A model generated the notes under the pieces. That model was not told the origin of the DNA. It saw only the letters and a list, made by a program, of their open reading frames with translations, and searched no databases. A stretch of DNA of 64,000 bases from an uncultured Oscillospiraceae bacterium (GTDB taxonomy: Bacteria > Bacillota > Clostridia > Oscillospirales > Oscillospiraceae): contig CANRLF010000001.1 of NCBI GenBank assembly GCA_947631395.1, positions 208,412 to 272,411 of the forward strand, written 5' to 3'. This document shows, in pieces, positions 17,212 to 25,806 of this stretch; the first letter of the stretch is position 1; every line of letters starts with the position of its first letter. The position numbers were made by a program, and so were the translations under genes.

Positions 17212-19458
17212 TCAGTCCATGGGGTCGGCGTCGGCGAAGATCGCCAGCTTCCGATTTTCCTTTTCGTTTGAAAATTCCCGCATGACGCCGTATATTATGT
17301 CCCTTACGGCCCGCTTGTTCTCAAGCTGAAGCGTGAGCCTGTATCTGTATCTGTTGTTGACCTTGGTCACGCCCGCCGGGGCGGGGCCGAGGACGGTCAC
17401 GCGCTCAGAGGGCGGGAATGCCCTTTTGAATATGTCCGCGAGCCTCACGCAGGCCCGGAGCACGGCGGCCTCCTCAAGGCCGGTCACCGTGACGGTGACG
17501 CTGTCTCTGACGGGAGGGGCGGAGATCAGGGCCCGCGTCTTTATCTCCTGCTCGTAAAAGCCCATGTAGTCCTGGCCGGAGGCCAGCTTCAGGACGAAAT
17601 TTTCCGGGGTGAAGGTCTGAAGGACGGCCCTGCCGGATTTTTCGCCGCGGCCTGACCTGCCGACAAGCTGGGTTATGAGGGAGAAGGTCCGCTCGTGGGC
17701 CCGGAAATCGCCGGCGTATAGCGACTGGTCGGCGCAGATGACCGCCGCCAGGGTCACGTTGGGAAAATCGAGGCCCTTAGTGACCATCTGGGTGCCCAGG
17801 AGTATCGGGACCTTTTCGTTTTTGAATTTGCTCAGGAGCTTCTGATGGGAGCCGGCCCGGGCCACGGTGTCCGTGTCCATGCGGATGATGCCCACACCGG
17901 GGAAGAGCTCGTGAAGCTCCTCCTCCAGCTTCTGTGTGCCGACGCCTACGAATTTGAGCTTCCCGTGGCACTCCGGGCACTCCTCCGGCACGGGCTCGGA
18001 CCAGCCGCAGTAGTGGCACCGGAGCCTCTGGCCCACGGAGTGGTAGGTCATGGATACGGAGCAGTTGCGGCACTCGAAGGTGTAGCCGCACTCGCCGCAC
18101 ATGACGAGATTTGACGCTCCGCGCCTGTTTAAAAAGAGTATGCTCTGCTCGCCGTTTTCGATATTCTTAGCAAGCTCATCCCTGAGGACCGAGCTCACAG
18201 CCCCGCCGTTGCCGTTTTTTATCTCCTCCCGCATATCGGCGATGATGACCTCCGGCAGCGGGTGGGAGTTATATCGGTCGGGCAGTGTGAAGAGCCTGTA
18301 TTTGCCCCTCCGGGCCTCATACATGCTCTCGACGCTGGGTGTGGCGGAGCCGAGGACGAGAAGGGCCCCGGAGCGGACGCACCTGTATTTGGCCACGTCC
18401 CTCGCGTGGTATCTGGGGGGATTTTCGGATTTGTAGGTGTGCTCCTGCTCCTCGTCGATGACGATGAGACCGAGCTTTTCCAGGGGGGCGAACACGGCGG
18501 ATCTTGTGCCGATGACGAGATGCACCATGCCGGCCTTTATGCGCTTCCACTCGTCGTAACGCTCGCCGGTGGAGAGGGAGCTGTGGAGGACCGCCACGTC
18601 GTCGCCAAAGTGGGAGGTGAAGATCTCCACAAGCTGGGGGGTCAGGGCTATCTCCGGCACCATGATAAGGGCAGTGCGCCCGTCTTTTATGGCCTCCTGA
18701 CAGAGGCGGATATAGACGCTGGTCTTGCCGCTTCCCGTGACGCCGTATAATAGCGCCGCGCCTGCCTTACGGGACATGAGCATTTCACGCAGTCCCTCAA
18801 AGGCCCTCCCCTGCTCCGCCGTGAGCTCAATGGGCCCGGCGGCGGCGCCGGAGGCTATTACGGGCCTTCGGAATACCTCCCGGGGCTCCACGGTCACAAG
18901 GCCCTGTCTTTCAAGGGCGTTGACGGTGGAGATGTTGGCTCCGGTGAAGGCGCAGACCTCGCTGAGGGGCGCCTCACCAATGGCGGAAAGCAGATCGAGG
19001 ACCGAGGACTGCCTGGGGGCCTTCATGCGCTTTTGGCCGGAGATGGCCGCGGCGTCCTCGCCGGGGACGGACAGCGATACGAATTTCTGTATCTTGTCCC
19101 CCACCCGGCGCTCGCTGTCCCTGAACCACATGCCCGCGGGGAGCATGGCCCTGGCGGCCTCATAGAGGGTGCAGAAAAACCTCTCGCGCATCCACAGGGC
19201 GAGCTTTATCTGCTCGCCGGTAAATACGGGCTCGGGGTCCAAGACCCTCTCCACGCACTTGAGCTCCGCCCGCTCGGACTCGTCCTCAAGGGACAGGACT
19301 ATCCCCTCGCTGCGTCTGTTGCCCCGGCCAAAGGGCACCGTCACACGGCACCCCACAAGGACCTTGCCGGTAAGCTTCTCGGGCACGATGTAGGAGTACG
19401 GCCTGTCGATGGAGTAGATGGCGGCCGCGACAGCGATCTTAGCTATATTTCTTTTCAC
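17212..19458 (-). CDS. priA: Primosomal protein N' (replication restart helicase PriA)
   Basis: 3'-5' helicase that reloads the replisome at stalled forks. In 748 residues: the N-terminal 3' DNA-binding domain (PYSYIVPEKL), Walker A GVTGSGKTS, DEEQEH box, the zinc-binding cysteine cluster (CGECGYTFECRNC...CHYCGWSEPVPEECPEC) inside the helicase core, and helicase motifs V/VI (GTQMVTKGLDFPNV, QLVGRSGR). Start is a GTG with GAGGGGGG upstream. It directly follows rpoZ; the coaBC gene that normally separates them in this cluster is missing. Confidence 0.97.
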   Translation of the reverse strand: MKRNIAKIAVAAAIYSIDRPYSYIVPEKLTGKVLVGCRVTVPFGRGNRRSEGIVLSLEDESERAELKCVERVLDPEPVFTGEQIKLALWMRERFFCTLYEAARAMLPAGMWFRDSERRVGDKIQKFVSLSVPGEDAAAISGQKRMKAPRQSSVLDLLSAIGEAPLSEVCAFTGANISTVNALERQGLVTVEPREVFRRPVIASGAAAGPIELTAEQGRAFEGLREMLMSRKAGAALLYGVTGSGKTSVYIRLCQEAIKDGRTALIMVPEIALTPQLVEIFTSHFGDDVAVLHSSLSTGERYDEWKRIKAGMVHLVIGTRSAVFAPLEKLGLIVIDEEQEHTYKSENPPRYHARDVAKYRCVRSGALLVLGSATPSVESMYEARRGKYRLFTLPDRYNSHPLPEVIIADMREEIKNGNGGAVSSVLRDELAKNIENGEQSILFLNRRGASNLVMCGECGYTFECRNCSVSMTYHSVGQRLRCHYCGWSEPVPEECPECHGKLKFVGVGTQKLEEELHELFPGVGIIRMDTDTVARAGSHQKLLSKFKNEKVPILLGTQMVTKGLDFPNVTLAAVICADQSLYAGDFRAHERTFSLITQLVGRSGRGEKSGRAVLQTFTPENFVLKLASGQDYMGFYEQEIKTRALISAPPVRDSVTVTVTGLEEAAVLRACVRLADIFKRAFPPSERVTVLGPAPAGVTKVNNRYRYRLTLQLENKRAVRDIIYGVMREFSNEKENRKLAIFADADPMD

Positions 19459-19476
19459 CGTCCGGCCCCCCTCGCC

Positions 19477-19671
19477 TTACATGCTGGCGGAGATCTTCCC
19501 CTCGGCTATCTCGGCGATAGCCATTGACACGGGCTTCTCGTCAAGGGAGATGCCGTGGGTCTCGGCCTCAAGGGATATTTCCCTGGCCCTTTTGGCGATG
19601 ACGTTCACCAGAAGGTAACGGCTGTTGCTGACCTGCTTCAAAAGCTCAGGCATAGTGGGATATAGCATCAT
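19477..19671 (-). CDS. rpoZ: RNA polymerase omega subunit
   Basis: Small subunit that aids assembly of RNA polymerase. The 64 residues have the family core: NSRYLLVNVIAKRAREI near 16-32 followed by a VSMAIAEIAEGKI region at the end. AGGAGCGATCTTATTATG supports the start. It lies 15 bp after gmk, the standard position in gram-positives. Confidence 0.93.
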   Translation of the reverse strand: MMLYPTMPELLKQVSNSRYLLVNVIAKRAREISLEAETHGISLDEKPVSMAIAEIAEGKISASM

Positions 19672-19686
19672 AATAAGATCGCTCCT

Positions 19687-20244
19687 TTACGCGTTGTTTA
19701 TTATATCCAAAAGCTCCCCGGCGGCCCTCATGTAGTCGTCATTCACCACCACATGGTCGTAGCTTTCCGCCTCAAGAAGCTCCTTTTTGGCTGTTTCAAG
19801 TCTTAGCTTTATCTTGTCCTCGCTCTCCGTGCTCCGGCCGCGAAGGCGCCGCTCCAGCTCATCCAGACTCGGCGGGGCGATGAACACGGATATGGCCTCG
19901 GGCATACGCTCCTTGACCTGCCGGGCGCCCTGGACTTCTATGTCCATTATGACGTCCGTCCCGGCCCGCAGTCGCTCCTCCACCGGCTCCCTGGGGGTGC
20001 CGTAGGAGCATTTGGCGTACCGGGCGTGTTCCAGGAAAAGGTCCTTTTCAACCATCTCATTGAACTTGTCCTCGGTGATGAACATGTACTCCACCCCGTC
20101 GGTCTCGCCGGGCCTGGGGCTCCTGGTGGTGGCCGAGACGGAGAAATATATGTCCGGGCGGTTTTTGAACACCACGCCCAGCACCGTGCTCTTGCCGGAG
20201 CCCGAGGGGCCCGACACTATAAAGACATGTCCCCTGTCACTCAT
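19687..20244 (-). CDS. gmk: Guanylate kinase
   Basis: Phosphorylates GMP to GDP. From the ATG at 20244 it is 185 residues, with the P-loop [10 protein letters not shown] near 9-18, the GMP-binding [11 protein letters not shown] and GVEYMF segments, and the lid region [13 protein letters not shown]. This ATG was preferred to one 18 bp upstream because GAGGAAG precedes it and the family starts at [11 protein letters not shown]. It overlaps the remA stop by 8 bp, implying coupling. Confidence 0.96.
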   Translation of the reverse strand: MSDRGHVFIVSGPSGSGKSTVLGVVFKNRPDIYFSVSATTRSPRPGETDGVEYMFITEDKFNEMVEKDLFLEHARYAKCSYGTPREPVEERLRAGTDVIMDIEVQGARQVKERMPEAISVFIAPPSLDELERRLRGRSTESEDKIKLRLETAKKELLEAESYDHVVVNDDYMRAAGELLDIINNA

Positions 20245-20512
20245 CTTCCTCTTCCTCCTCAAGCTCCTCCCTGTCCGGTTTCCCGGTCATACGGGCGGAC
20301 ACTGTCTCCGGGCCGATGGCGGAGAGGATGACGTGGCCGCTGTCGGCAACCACGACCGCCCTGGTCCTCCGGCCGAAGCTGGCGTCGATGAGCATACCGC
20401 GGTCACGGGCGTCGGTGATGATCCTCTTTATGGGGGCGGAGTCAGGACTCACCACGGCGATTATCCTGGACACCGAGACCATATTCCCAAAGCCGATATT
20501 TACAAGCCTCAA
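20237..20512 (-). CDS. remA: RemA/DUF370 family regulator
   Basis: A 91-residue DUF370 protein beginning [19 protein letters not shown], the RemA signature; in Bacillus RemA is a DNA-binding activator of biofilm-matrix and osmolyte genes, shaped as an oligomeric ring. It contains [14 protein letters not shown] and an acidic tail ([11 protein letters not shown]) that Bacillus RemA lacks. The start is a TTG at 20512 with GGAGTG 7 bp upstream. Its place between yicC and gmk is conserved. The targets in this organism are unknown. Confidence 0.9.
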   Translation of the reverse strand: MRLVNIGFGNMVSVSRIIAVVSPDSAPIKRIITDARDRGMLIDASFGRRTRAVVVADSGHVILSAIGPETVSARMTGKPDREELEEEEEDE

Positions 20513-20518
20513 TTTATA

Positions 20519-21397
20519 TCACTCCACATTCTGGATCTGTTCGCGGATCTTCTCGATTTCCGACTTCATATCCACAACTATTCTCGCCATCTGAAGGTCG
20601 TTGCCCTTCGAGCCTAAGGTGTTGGCCTCGCGGTTGAACTCCTGGACGAGGAAGTCGAGCTTCCTGCCAACAGGCTCGTCGGAGTCTATAAGGTCCCTGA
20701 GCTGTGATATGTGGCTCCTGAGCCTGACGGTCTCCTCCGCCACGGCGACCTTGTCGGCGAATATGGCGGCCTCGGTGAGGATGCGGCCCTCGTCGATGCC
20801 GGAGCTGTCAAGGACCTCCATGAGCCTGGCGGTGAGCCTCTCGCGGTATTCAGCGACGGTCACGGGACTGCGCTCCTCCGCGAGGCCCACGAGCCGCTCG
20901 ATCTCATCGGCCCGGGCGGAGATGTCGTCGTGGAGCTTCGCGCCCTCACGCCGGCGCATGGCGTTGAAATCCTCCATGGCGTTGGAGAGTATGCCGTCTA
21001 TGTCCTCCCCCAGCTTTTTTACGTCGGTCTCGGCCTTCGTGACCGTGAGCACGTCCTGTATCCTGGAAAGGGACGTGGCGGTCACGTCGTTGGGGATGCC
21101 GTATTTTTCAGAGATGCTCCTCAGCGCCGCCATATAGGCGTCAGCCACGGGGCCGTTTACCTCGACGACCGTGTCCTCCGCCGCGGAGGCGTCGATGGTC
21201 ACGTATACGTCCACCTTGCCCCGGGATATGCCCCTCTGTACTCCGGCCTTTATGCCGTCCTCAAGGCATGTGTAGATCCTGGGGATGCGCACATTGCAGT
21301 CTAAGAATCTGTTGTTGACACTACGGAGCTCCACGGTTATCTGGAGCTTGTCCGAAAAGCCCTTGGCCGAGCCGTAGCCTGTCATGCTCTTTATCAT
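20519..21397 (-). CDS. yicC: YicC/YloC family endoribonuclease
   Basis: 292 residues starting MIKSMTGYGSA and containing ELRSVNNRFLDCNVRIPR, both diagnostic of the YicC/YloC family, which has endoribonuclease activity in E. coli and B. subtilis. The C-terminal DUF1732 part with GRKLDFLVQEFNREANTLGSK is intact. GGTAGATATATG supports the start. First member of the conserved yicC-remA-gmk-rpoZ group. Confidence 0.94.
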   Translation of the reverse strand: MIKSMTGYGSAKGFSDKLQITVELRSVNNRFLDCNVRIPRIYTCLEDGIKAGVQRGISRGKVDVYVTIDASAAEDTVVEVNGPVADAYMAALRSISEKYGIPNDVTATSLSRIQDVLTVTKAETDVKKLGEDIDGILSNAMEDFNAMRRREGAKLHDDISARADEIERLVGLAEERSPVTVAEYRERLTARLMEVLDSSGIDEGRILTEAAIFADKVAVAEETVRLRSHISQLRDLIDSDEPVGRKLDFLVQEFNREANTLGSKGNDLQMARIVVDMKSEIEKIREQIQNVE

Positions 21398-21413
21398 ATA
21401 TCTACCAGTCCGT

Positions 21414-21947
21414 TCATTTTTTGTGTATTTTTGGGTGGATCTTAGCCATGTAGAAGATTATCGCCCTTGTCACGGCAATATCGAAAAGCAGGAAAACGCC
21501 GTTGCCGATGAGGTATACCGCCGGTATGCCGAAGCTGATGTCGCCCACGTTGAAGAGCGTCATCTCGAGGGCGAAAACAGCCACGGTCAGGGCCGCGTTG
21601 AAAAATATAAGCTTAATGGCCCACTCGGCCACCCGGCCGGGCTTTCCTGAGCCGCCGAGCTTCTCACAGAGGGCCTTGACGACCGGGTACGGGCCGAAGA
21701 ATATGGCGAACAGTATGGCCAGCGTCTTTGACGGGAGCATTATAAGCCCCAGGACCCCGGAGGCCACATAGACAACGGCCCCCGCGGCCACGCCGAGCTC
21801 CACCACGGCGGATATGCCGAAAAGGGACGCCACGCCCAAAAAGCCCAGCTGTCCCGTTGGGAATACGCAGGCGATATAAGTGAAGGCCACCTCAAAGGCC
21901 GTCAGCACCGCGGCCAGGGCGAGCTTACGGGTATTTGATCTCCTCAT
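21414..21947 (-). CDS. Multi-pass membrane protein, possibly ECF-transporter S component-like
   Basis: 177 residues with about five hydrophobic helices, a basic start (MRRSNTRK) and a basic end (KIHPKIHKK). The AIFFGPYPVVKALCE stretch resembles a motif seen in small clostridial integral membrane proteins related to substrate-binding (S) subunits of ECF vitamin transporters. No energising ATPase genes are near, which would not be unusual for group II ECF systems. Substrate cannot be inferred. It is 4 bp after the J-domain gene and 17 bp before yicC, so it belongs to the cdaA operon. Confidence 0.6.
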   Translation of the reverse strand: MRRSNTRKLALAAVLTAFEVAFTYIACVFPTGQLGFLGVASLFGISAVVELGVAAGAVVYVASGVLGLIMLPSKTLAILFAIFFGPYPVVKALCEKLGGSGKPGRVAEWAIKLIFFNAALTVAVFALEMTLFNVGDISFGIPAVYLIGNGVFLLFDIAVTRAIIFYMAKIHPKIHKK

Positions 21948-21950
21948 GGC

Positions 21951-22547
21951 TCATCTGCACCCGTTACACAGCATGTTGAAGCACATCATGGCCGTGCACA
22001 TGTCGCACATATCCATCCCCTGCTGTGCCGGGGGGCCATAGCCGGACTGGCGGTAAGGCACACCGTTGGAGTTGACCATATTAAGGGCCTGACGGTACTC
22101 CTGGTTGTAAGGCTCCATACTGCATGCCCGCTGTAAAAAGCTCCTGGCGTCGTCCAGCCAGCCCTTGCGGAAATAGAGCGTCCCCATGAGGAAGTTCCAC
22201 TCAGCGTCCCTGGTGGGACAGCTGTCAAGTAGCTGTTCGGCGTACTGGAGGTTCCCTGACTGGATGGCCTGGCGTATCTGGGCGTAGCTGGGATTTGAGC
22301 CGGAGCTCTGGTAAGAGCTCTGGCCCGATCCGGCCTGATTATAGGAGCCGCCACCGCCCTTGCGCTGCTTTGTGATAAGGTCGTAGGCCTCGTTTATCTC
22401 CTTCATCTTCTCCTGAGCCAGGTCCGAGAGGGGGTTGTCCACATAGTTGTCCGGGTGATACTTCTTGGCAAGCTCCCTGTACGCCTTTTTGATCTCGTCG
22501 TCGGAGGCGCTGGGGGTCACTCCCAAAACTTTATAAGGGTCGGTCAT
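21951..22547 (-). CDS. J-domain protein with TPR-like region and Cys-rich tail
   Basis: 198 residues. Residues 3-68 are a J domain ([32 protein letters not shown] near 31-33), the part that stimulates Hsp70 ATPase. A Gly/Ser/Gln linker (70-95) is followed by a TPR-like segment (96-160; [45 protein letters not shown]). The last 20 residues are Cys/Met-rich ([17 protein letters not shown]), suggesting metal or cluster binding. It lies 1 bp from the DUF5685 gene. It is a specialised co-chaperone, not DnaJ itself; no DnaK/GrpE gene is nearby. Function unknown. Confidence 0.85.
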   Translation of the reverse strand: MTDPYKVLGVTPSASDDEIKKAYRELAKKYHPDNYVDNPLSDLAQEKMKEINEAYDLITKQRKGGGGSYNQAGSGQSSYQSSGSNPSYAQIRQAIQSGNLQYAEQLLDSCPTRDAEWNFLMGTLYFRKGWLDDARSFLQRACSMEPYNQEYRQALNMVNSNGVPYRQSGYGPPAQQGMDMCDMCTAMMCFNMLCNGCR

Positions 22548-22548
22548 T

Positions 22549-23457
22549 TCAACTCTCCGTTCTGCCTGTAATTACGGCATTGCCGCGGGGAACGCGTTTT
22601 TTTATCATTCTGTACGTCCCGGCAAGGACCTGCCGGCACATACTGGGGATACCGAGGTAGATTATGTTCTCAGTCACCGGCGTCCAGTAGCTCACGGGCA
22701 TCAGCTCAAAGGCCGCGGCCGCCAGGCGAACCGAGGACATCAGCGTCTCAAGAAGGCTCTCCTTTACCTCATCGCCCACCTGGGCGCCGGTGAGGCCGTA
22801 TCTGGCCGCCACCGGGTTATAGCGTCCGGCCTTCAGGTCCTCCTCAAGGTCGAAATACCCGTCGGCTATATATATTATCCTGCCCACGTGGTATAGGAGC
22901 TGTTCAAGGGGCCGCCGGGAGCTTTCAGACGACAGGGAGCTTGCGGAGGAAAGGAGGCTCGCGAACTCGTCGGCGGGCCTGTCGAGGCTCCTGACACCCT
23001 CACGTTCCATGGCCCCGAGGCGCGTGAGCCTTGCGCGGACCTCACGGTCAAAATCCGGATAACTGCCTGCGGCCTTGCGGTACGCCCGGCGCAGAAAGCG
23101 CCTGACGGCCCTGGCGGCGAGCTTTTTGGCTCCCCTGCTGTCCTGTACGGCGTCGTCGGCCTTCCAGTACGCCAGGATCACGCTGTATCCGGCAACCGTT
23201 GTGAGCGGATAGGAGCTTTGGCACACGCAACGCTTCCTGCATAGCCCCGCCGCGCACCGGCGAAACTCATAGTCGCAGTCCTCACGGCCGTCCCACAATA
23301 GCATGGCCAGGAAAACGAAGTCGTAATTCAGGATGCTCCTGCCGGCCAGGCCGTATTCCCTGCCGAGCTCGTGGCAGAGCCCGCAGTAGCAGGCCCTGAA
23401 CCGCTCCAGCTCCCGGACCCTGAGCTCGGGTATCTCGGGCCGTACAAATCCGAACAT
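22549..23457 (-). CDS. DUF5685 family protein
   Basis: 302 residues. The N terminus [31 protein letters not shown] carries a Cys pair (CYCGLC); another Cys cluster ([12 protein letters not shown]) lies near residues 68-80. A helical C-terminal half contains [20 protein letters not shown], an Asp-rich motif that recalls the second metal-binding motif of all-alpha prenyl/phytoene synthases; this resemblance is my inference. The ATG at 23457 was chosen over a GTG 12 bp upstream because GGTGGGAG precedes it. It lies 2 bp before the J-domain gene and abuts cdaR. No experimental function is known to me. Confidence 0.82.
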   Translation of the reverse strand: MFGFVRPEIPELRVRELERFRACYCGLCHELGREYGLAGRSILNYDFVFLAMLLWDGREDCDYEFRRCAAGLCRKRCVCQSSYPLTTVAGYSVILAYWKADDAVQDSRGAKKLAARAVRRFLRRAYRKAAGSYPDFDREVRARLTRLGAMEREGVRSLDRPADEFASLLSSASSLSSESSRRPLEQLLYHVGRIIYIADGYFDLEEDLKAGRYNPVAARYGLTGAQVGDEVKESLLETLMSSVRLAAAAFELMPVSYWTPVTENIIYLGIPSMCRQVLAGTYRMIKKRVPRGNAVITGRTES

Positions 23458-23458
23458 A

Positions 23459-24769
23459 TCAGCTCCCACCCACGGGCGGGGTGTTGCCCGTCCCGGGACT
23501 GTCGCTTATGGTGAGGCTCACGTTGTACTCGCCCACGGCCTCCACATCGGAATAGCCGTCCACATAGACCCTGGCGGGGACGGTGGTAGTGCCCTTCTTC
23601 CCGGCCACGGAGGTGAGATCCGCCACGATGCGTATGTTGGCGGTGGTCACATCGTCAAGGTGCGCCTCGTTTCCGCGGAGGACCACGTCGAGGCTCTGGG
23701 TTATGATAGTGACATAGTCGTTCTCGGCCGCGTTCCTGTATGAGATGTTGTTGGCGGAGAGCCGGCGTAGGGCGATGCCGCTGTCGTTTATCTTTATGGT
23801 GACGGTGGCGATGGTGGTGTTGCTCTCGTTTTTGGTGTTGTTGGGGATCATTATCTGATATGTGCCGGAGTAGTCAAGATATATCGTCTTGAGGTCCACG
23901 GTGCCGATATTTATGGCGTTCAGGCCCTCCAGGTCCTCCGGGTCGCCGGAGAGCATAACCGTCTCGGGCTGGATGTCGATGGTTATGTTGTTTGCGGTGG
24001 CCGTGGCGCTGGGGACCACGTTCACGGTGAGAGGCACCGTCTTTAGCATCAGTATGTTCTGGGTTATTACAACGGTGCCGTCTGTATTCAGCATGGCAAT
24101 GCCCTCGGCCTCGGGGTCGATCTCCTTGCCGTTCTCGTCCAAAAGGACGATGGGCGCTGTATCGGACACGGTTTTTGAGAGGTTGTCGCGATTTAGGGTC
24201 ACCGTGGCCTTGGCGATCTTACCTATGGACGCCTCCGCGCCGGACACGTCCACGGTGTCCCGGGAGAGGGTCAGGTCTCCGGACATGTATCCCTCGGCGA
24301 TGGAGCCGGTATACACAGGCTCAAGGGGGATGCTCTTTGTAACCAGCCTGTCGACCGTGACCTCAACTACGTGCTTCGAGACATTGCTCACCGTGAGGGA
24401 GCTGCTGTTGGTGCTGTATTGGAGCTCATACTCCAGGGCGTGGGTCCCGGTGGGCGTGGTATACGTCAGTATGTCCGAAAGGTCCACCACGGCCTTGACG
24501 TCCATCTTGGCGATGGCCGCCGTGTCCCGGCGCCTCCCGCCGAAGTAGACGGTCAGCTTCTGTACGTCCGTGCCGGATACGATGAGGTTCCGGTCCCTCA
24601 AAAGCTCCTCGTTTGTGAACTCTATGGGCACGTTCTGGACAGCTATGGGGTTTTCAAGCGTGGGGTTCTCCACGTACACCACGTACGTCCACAACGCTAT
24701 GGCCACGGCCACCGAAAAGACCATGTAGAGGATATTAGGTTTTCTGTCTTTTTTGTTGGCTGACATCAC
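23459..24769 (-). CDS. cdaR: CdaA regulatory protein CdaR (YbbR-repeat protein)
   Basis: 436 residues: one N-terminal membrane helix (about 12-30, NILYMVFSVAVAIALWTYVVY) and then several extracytoplasmic YbbR beta repeats (for example VPIEFTNEELL..., IPLEPVYTGSIAEGY, VPLTVNVVPSATA). CdaR binds and tunes the membrane diadenylate cyclase CdaA. The ATG overlaps the cdaA stop by 4 bp. The glmM gene that usually follows cdaR in Firmicutes is not in this window. Confidence 0.93.
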   Translation of the reverse strand: MMSANKKDRKPNILYMVFSVAVAIALWTYVVYVENPTLENPIAVQNVPIEFTNEELLRDRNLIVSGTDVQKLTVYFGGRRRDTAAIAKMDVKAVVDLSDILTYTTPTGTHALEYELQYSTNSSSLTVSNVSKHVVEVTVDRLVTKSIPLEPVYTGSIAEGYMSGDLTLSRDTVDVSGAEASIGKIAKATVTLNRDNLSKTVSDTAPIVLLDENGKEIDPEAEGIAMLNTDGTVVITQNILMLKTVPLTVNVVPSATATANNITIDIQPETVMLSGDPEDLEGLNAINIGTVDLKTIYLDYSGTYQIMIPNNTKNESNTTIATVTIKINDSGIALRRLSANNISYRNAAENDYVTIITQSLDVVLRGNEAHLDDVTTANIRIVADLTSVAGKKGTTTVPARVYVDGYSDVEAVGEYNVSLTISDSPGTGNTPPVGGS

Positions 24770-25656
24770 TTACCACCGCTCTTTTCACTGCCGCCGTTGG
24801 CCTTGTCCTTTTTCTTCCCGAACCGCTCGCGGAGCCTGGAGATAAGGCTCCTGTTCTCCTGCTCCTGAGGCATGAGCTCCATGCGCAGGAGCCTTTCAAA
24901 GGTGTCCGGCGAAAGGCCGCGCTTTATTATGCCCTCCATCGCCACCGAGATGTCGCCCGTCTCCTCCGAGACGATTGCCACCACGGCGTCGGACCGCTCG
25001 CTCATCCCTATGCCGGCACGGTGGCGCATACCCAGGTCCCGGCTTATGTTCACGTTGCCCGAAAGTGGCAGCATACACGCCGCGCCGGCGATCCGGCCGT
25101 TGCGCATTATGACCGCCCCGTCATGCAGTGGGGCCTTGTTGAAGAATATGTTCTTCAGAAGCTCCGCCGCCGGTGAGGCGTCCACTATGGTGCCGGTCTT
25201 GATATAGGACTCAAGGTTCGTGTCCCTCTCAAAGACGAGCAACGCGCCGGTCCTGGTCCTGGACATGTCCGAGCAGGCGAGGACCGTCTGGGTGATGGCG
25301 TTTTCGATGCTCTTCGTCTTTACCGGGTGGCCGAATATGTCCTTGATGCTCCCGCCCACCTGCTCCAGGATCCTGCGTATCTCCGGCTGGAACAGCACGA
25401 TGATGATGATAAGGCCCATCTCAAAGGTGTTCCCGAGGAGATAGGATACCACCGGCAGGTCCGCGACGGAGGTGATGACCATGACGATAAGGAGCAAGAG
25501 TATGCCCTTTACGACGTTCATGGAGTTGGACTTGCTGAAAAATGTTATCAGCTTGTAGACCAGGAACGCCACAATGATCATATCAAGGATGTCCCATATC
25601 CTTATGGTCTGTATGAAATTCTCCAGTATAAGTAGCAGCTCTCTGAGTTTATCCAT
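24766..25656 (-). CDS. cdaA: Diadenylate cyclase CdaA
   Basis: Makes the essential second messenger c-di-AMP, which controls potassium and osmolyte transport. The 296 residues comprise three N-terminal membrane helices (about 10-100) and a DAC domain with the catalytic motifs DGA (LHDGAVIMRNGRI, about 178-180) and RHR (GMRHRAGIGMSE, about 209-211). A charged tail (KKDKANGGSEKSGGK) follows. It is the first gene of the long minus-strand series, with its own promoter 67-95 bp upstream. Confidence 0.97.
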   Translation of the reverse strand: MDKLRELLLILENFIQTIRIWDILDMIIVAFLVYKLITFFSKSNSMNVVKGILLLLIVMVITSVADLPVVSYLLGNTFEMGLIIIIVLFQPEIRRILEQVGGSIKDIFGHPVKTKSIENAITQTVLACSDMSRTRTGALLVFERDTNLESYIKTGTIVDASPAAELLKNIFFNKAPLHDGAVIMRNGRIAGAACMLPLSGNVNISRDLGMRHRAGIGMSERSDAVVAIVSEETGDISVAMEGIIKRGLSPDTFERLLRMELMPQEQENRSLISRLRERFGKKKDKANGGSEKSGGK

Positions 25657-25722
25657 ACGCCGTACCGCTTTCTTAGAAATTGAGTAGTCCGGTCAAGCTG
25701 GGACGTACTTATCTAAATTACC

Positions 25723-25751
25723 ATTATATAATAAAAACGGCGCTTATGCAA
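25723..25751 (-). promoter_or_regulatory. Predicted promoter of the cdaA operon
   Basis: Minus strand TTGCAT (25751-25746), 17-bp spacer, TATAAT (25728-25723). An alternative pair TTGATA/TATTAT with 18-bp spacing overlaps it. It would drive the cdaA-cdaR-DUF5685-J-domain-yicC series. Confidence 0.6.
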
Positions 25752-25763
25752 TATCAATTTGAA

Positions 25764-25800
25764 AAAAAGAAAGGGTCCGCCTTACATGGGCGGTACCCTT
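25764..25800 (-). terminator. Terminator of the desulfurase-like gene
   Basis: Minus strand AAGGGTACCGCC / GGCGGACCCTT hairpin (25800-25771) with one mismatch, then TTTCTTTTTTTC. Starts 7 bp after the stop codon of the aminotransferase V gene. Confidence 0.8.
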
Positions 25801-25806
25801 GACATG

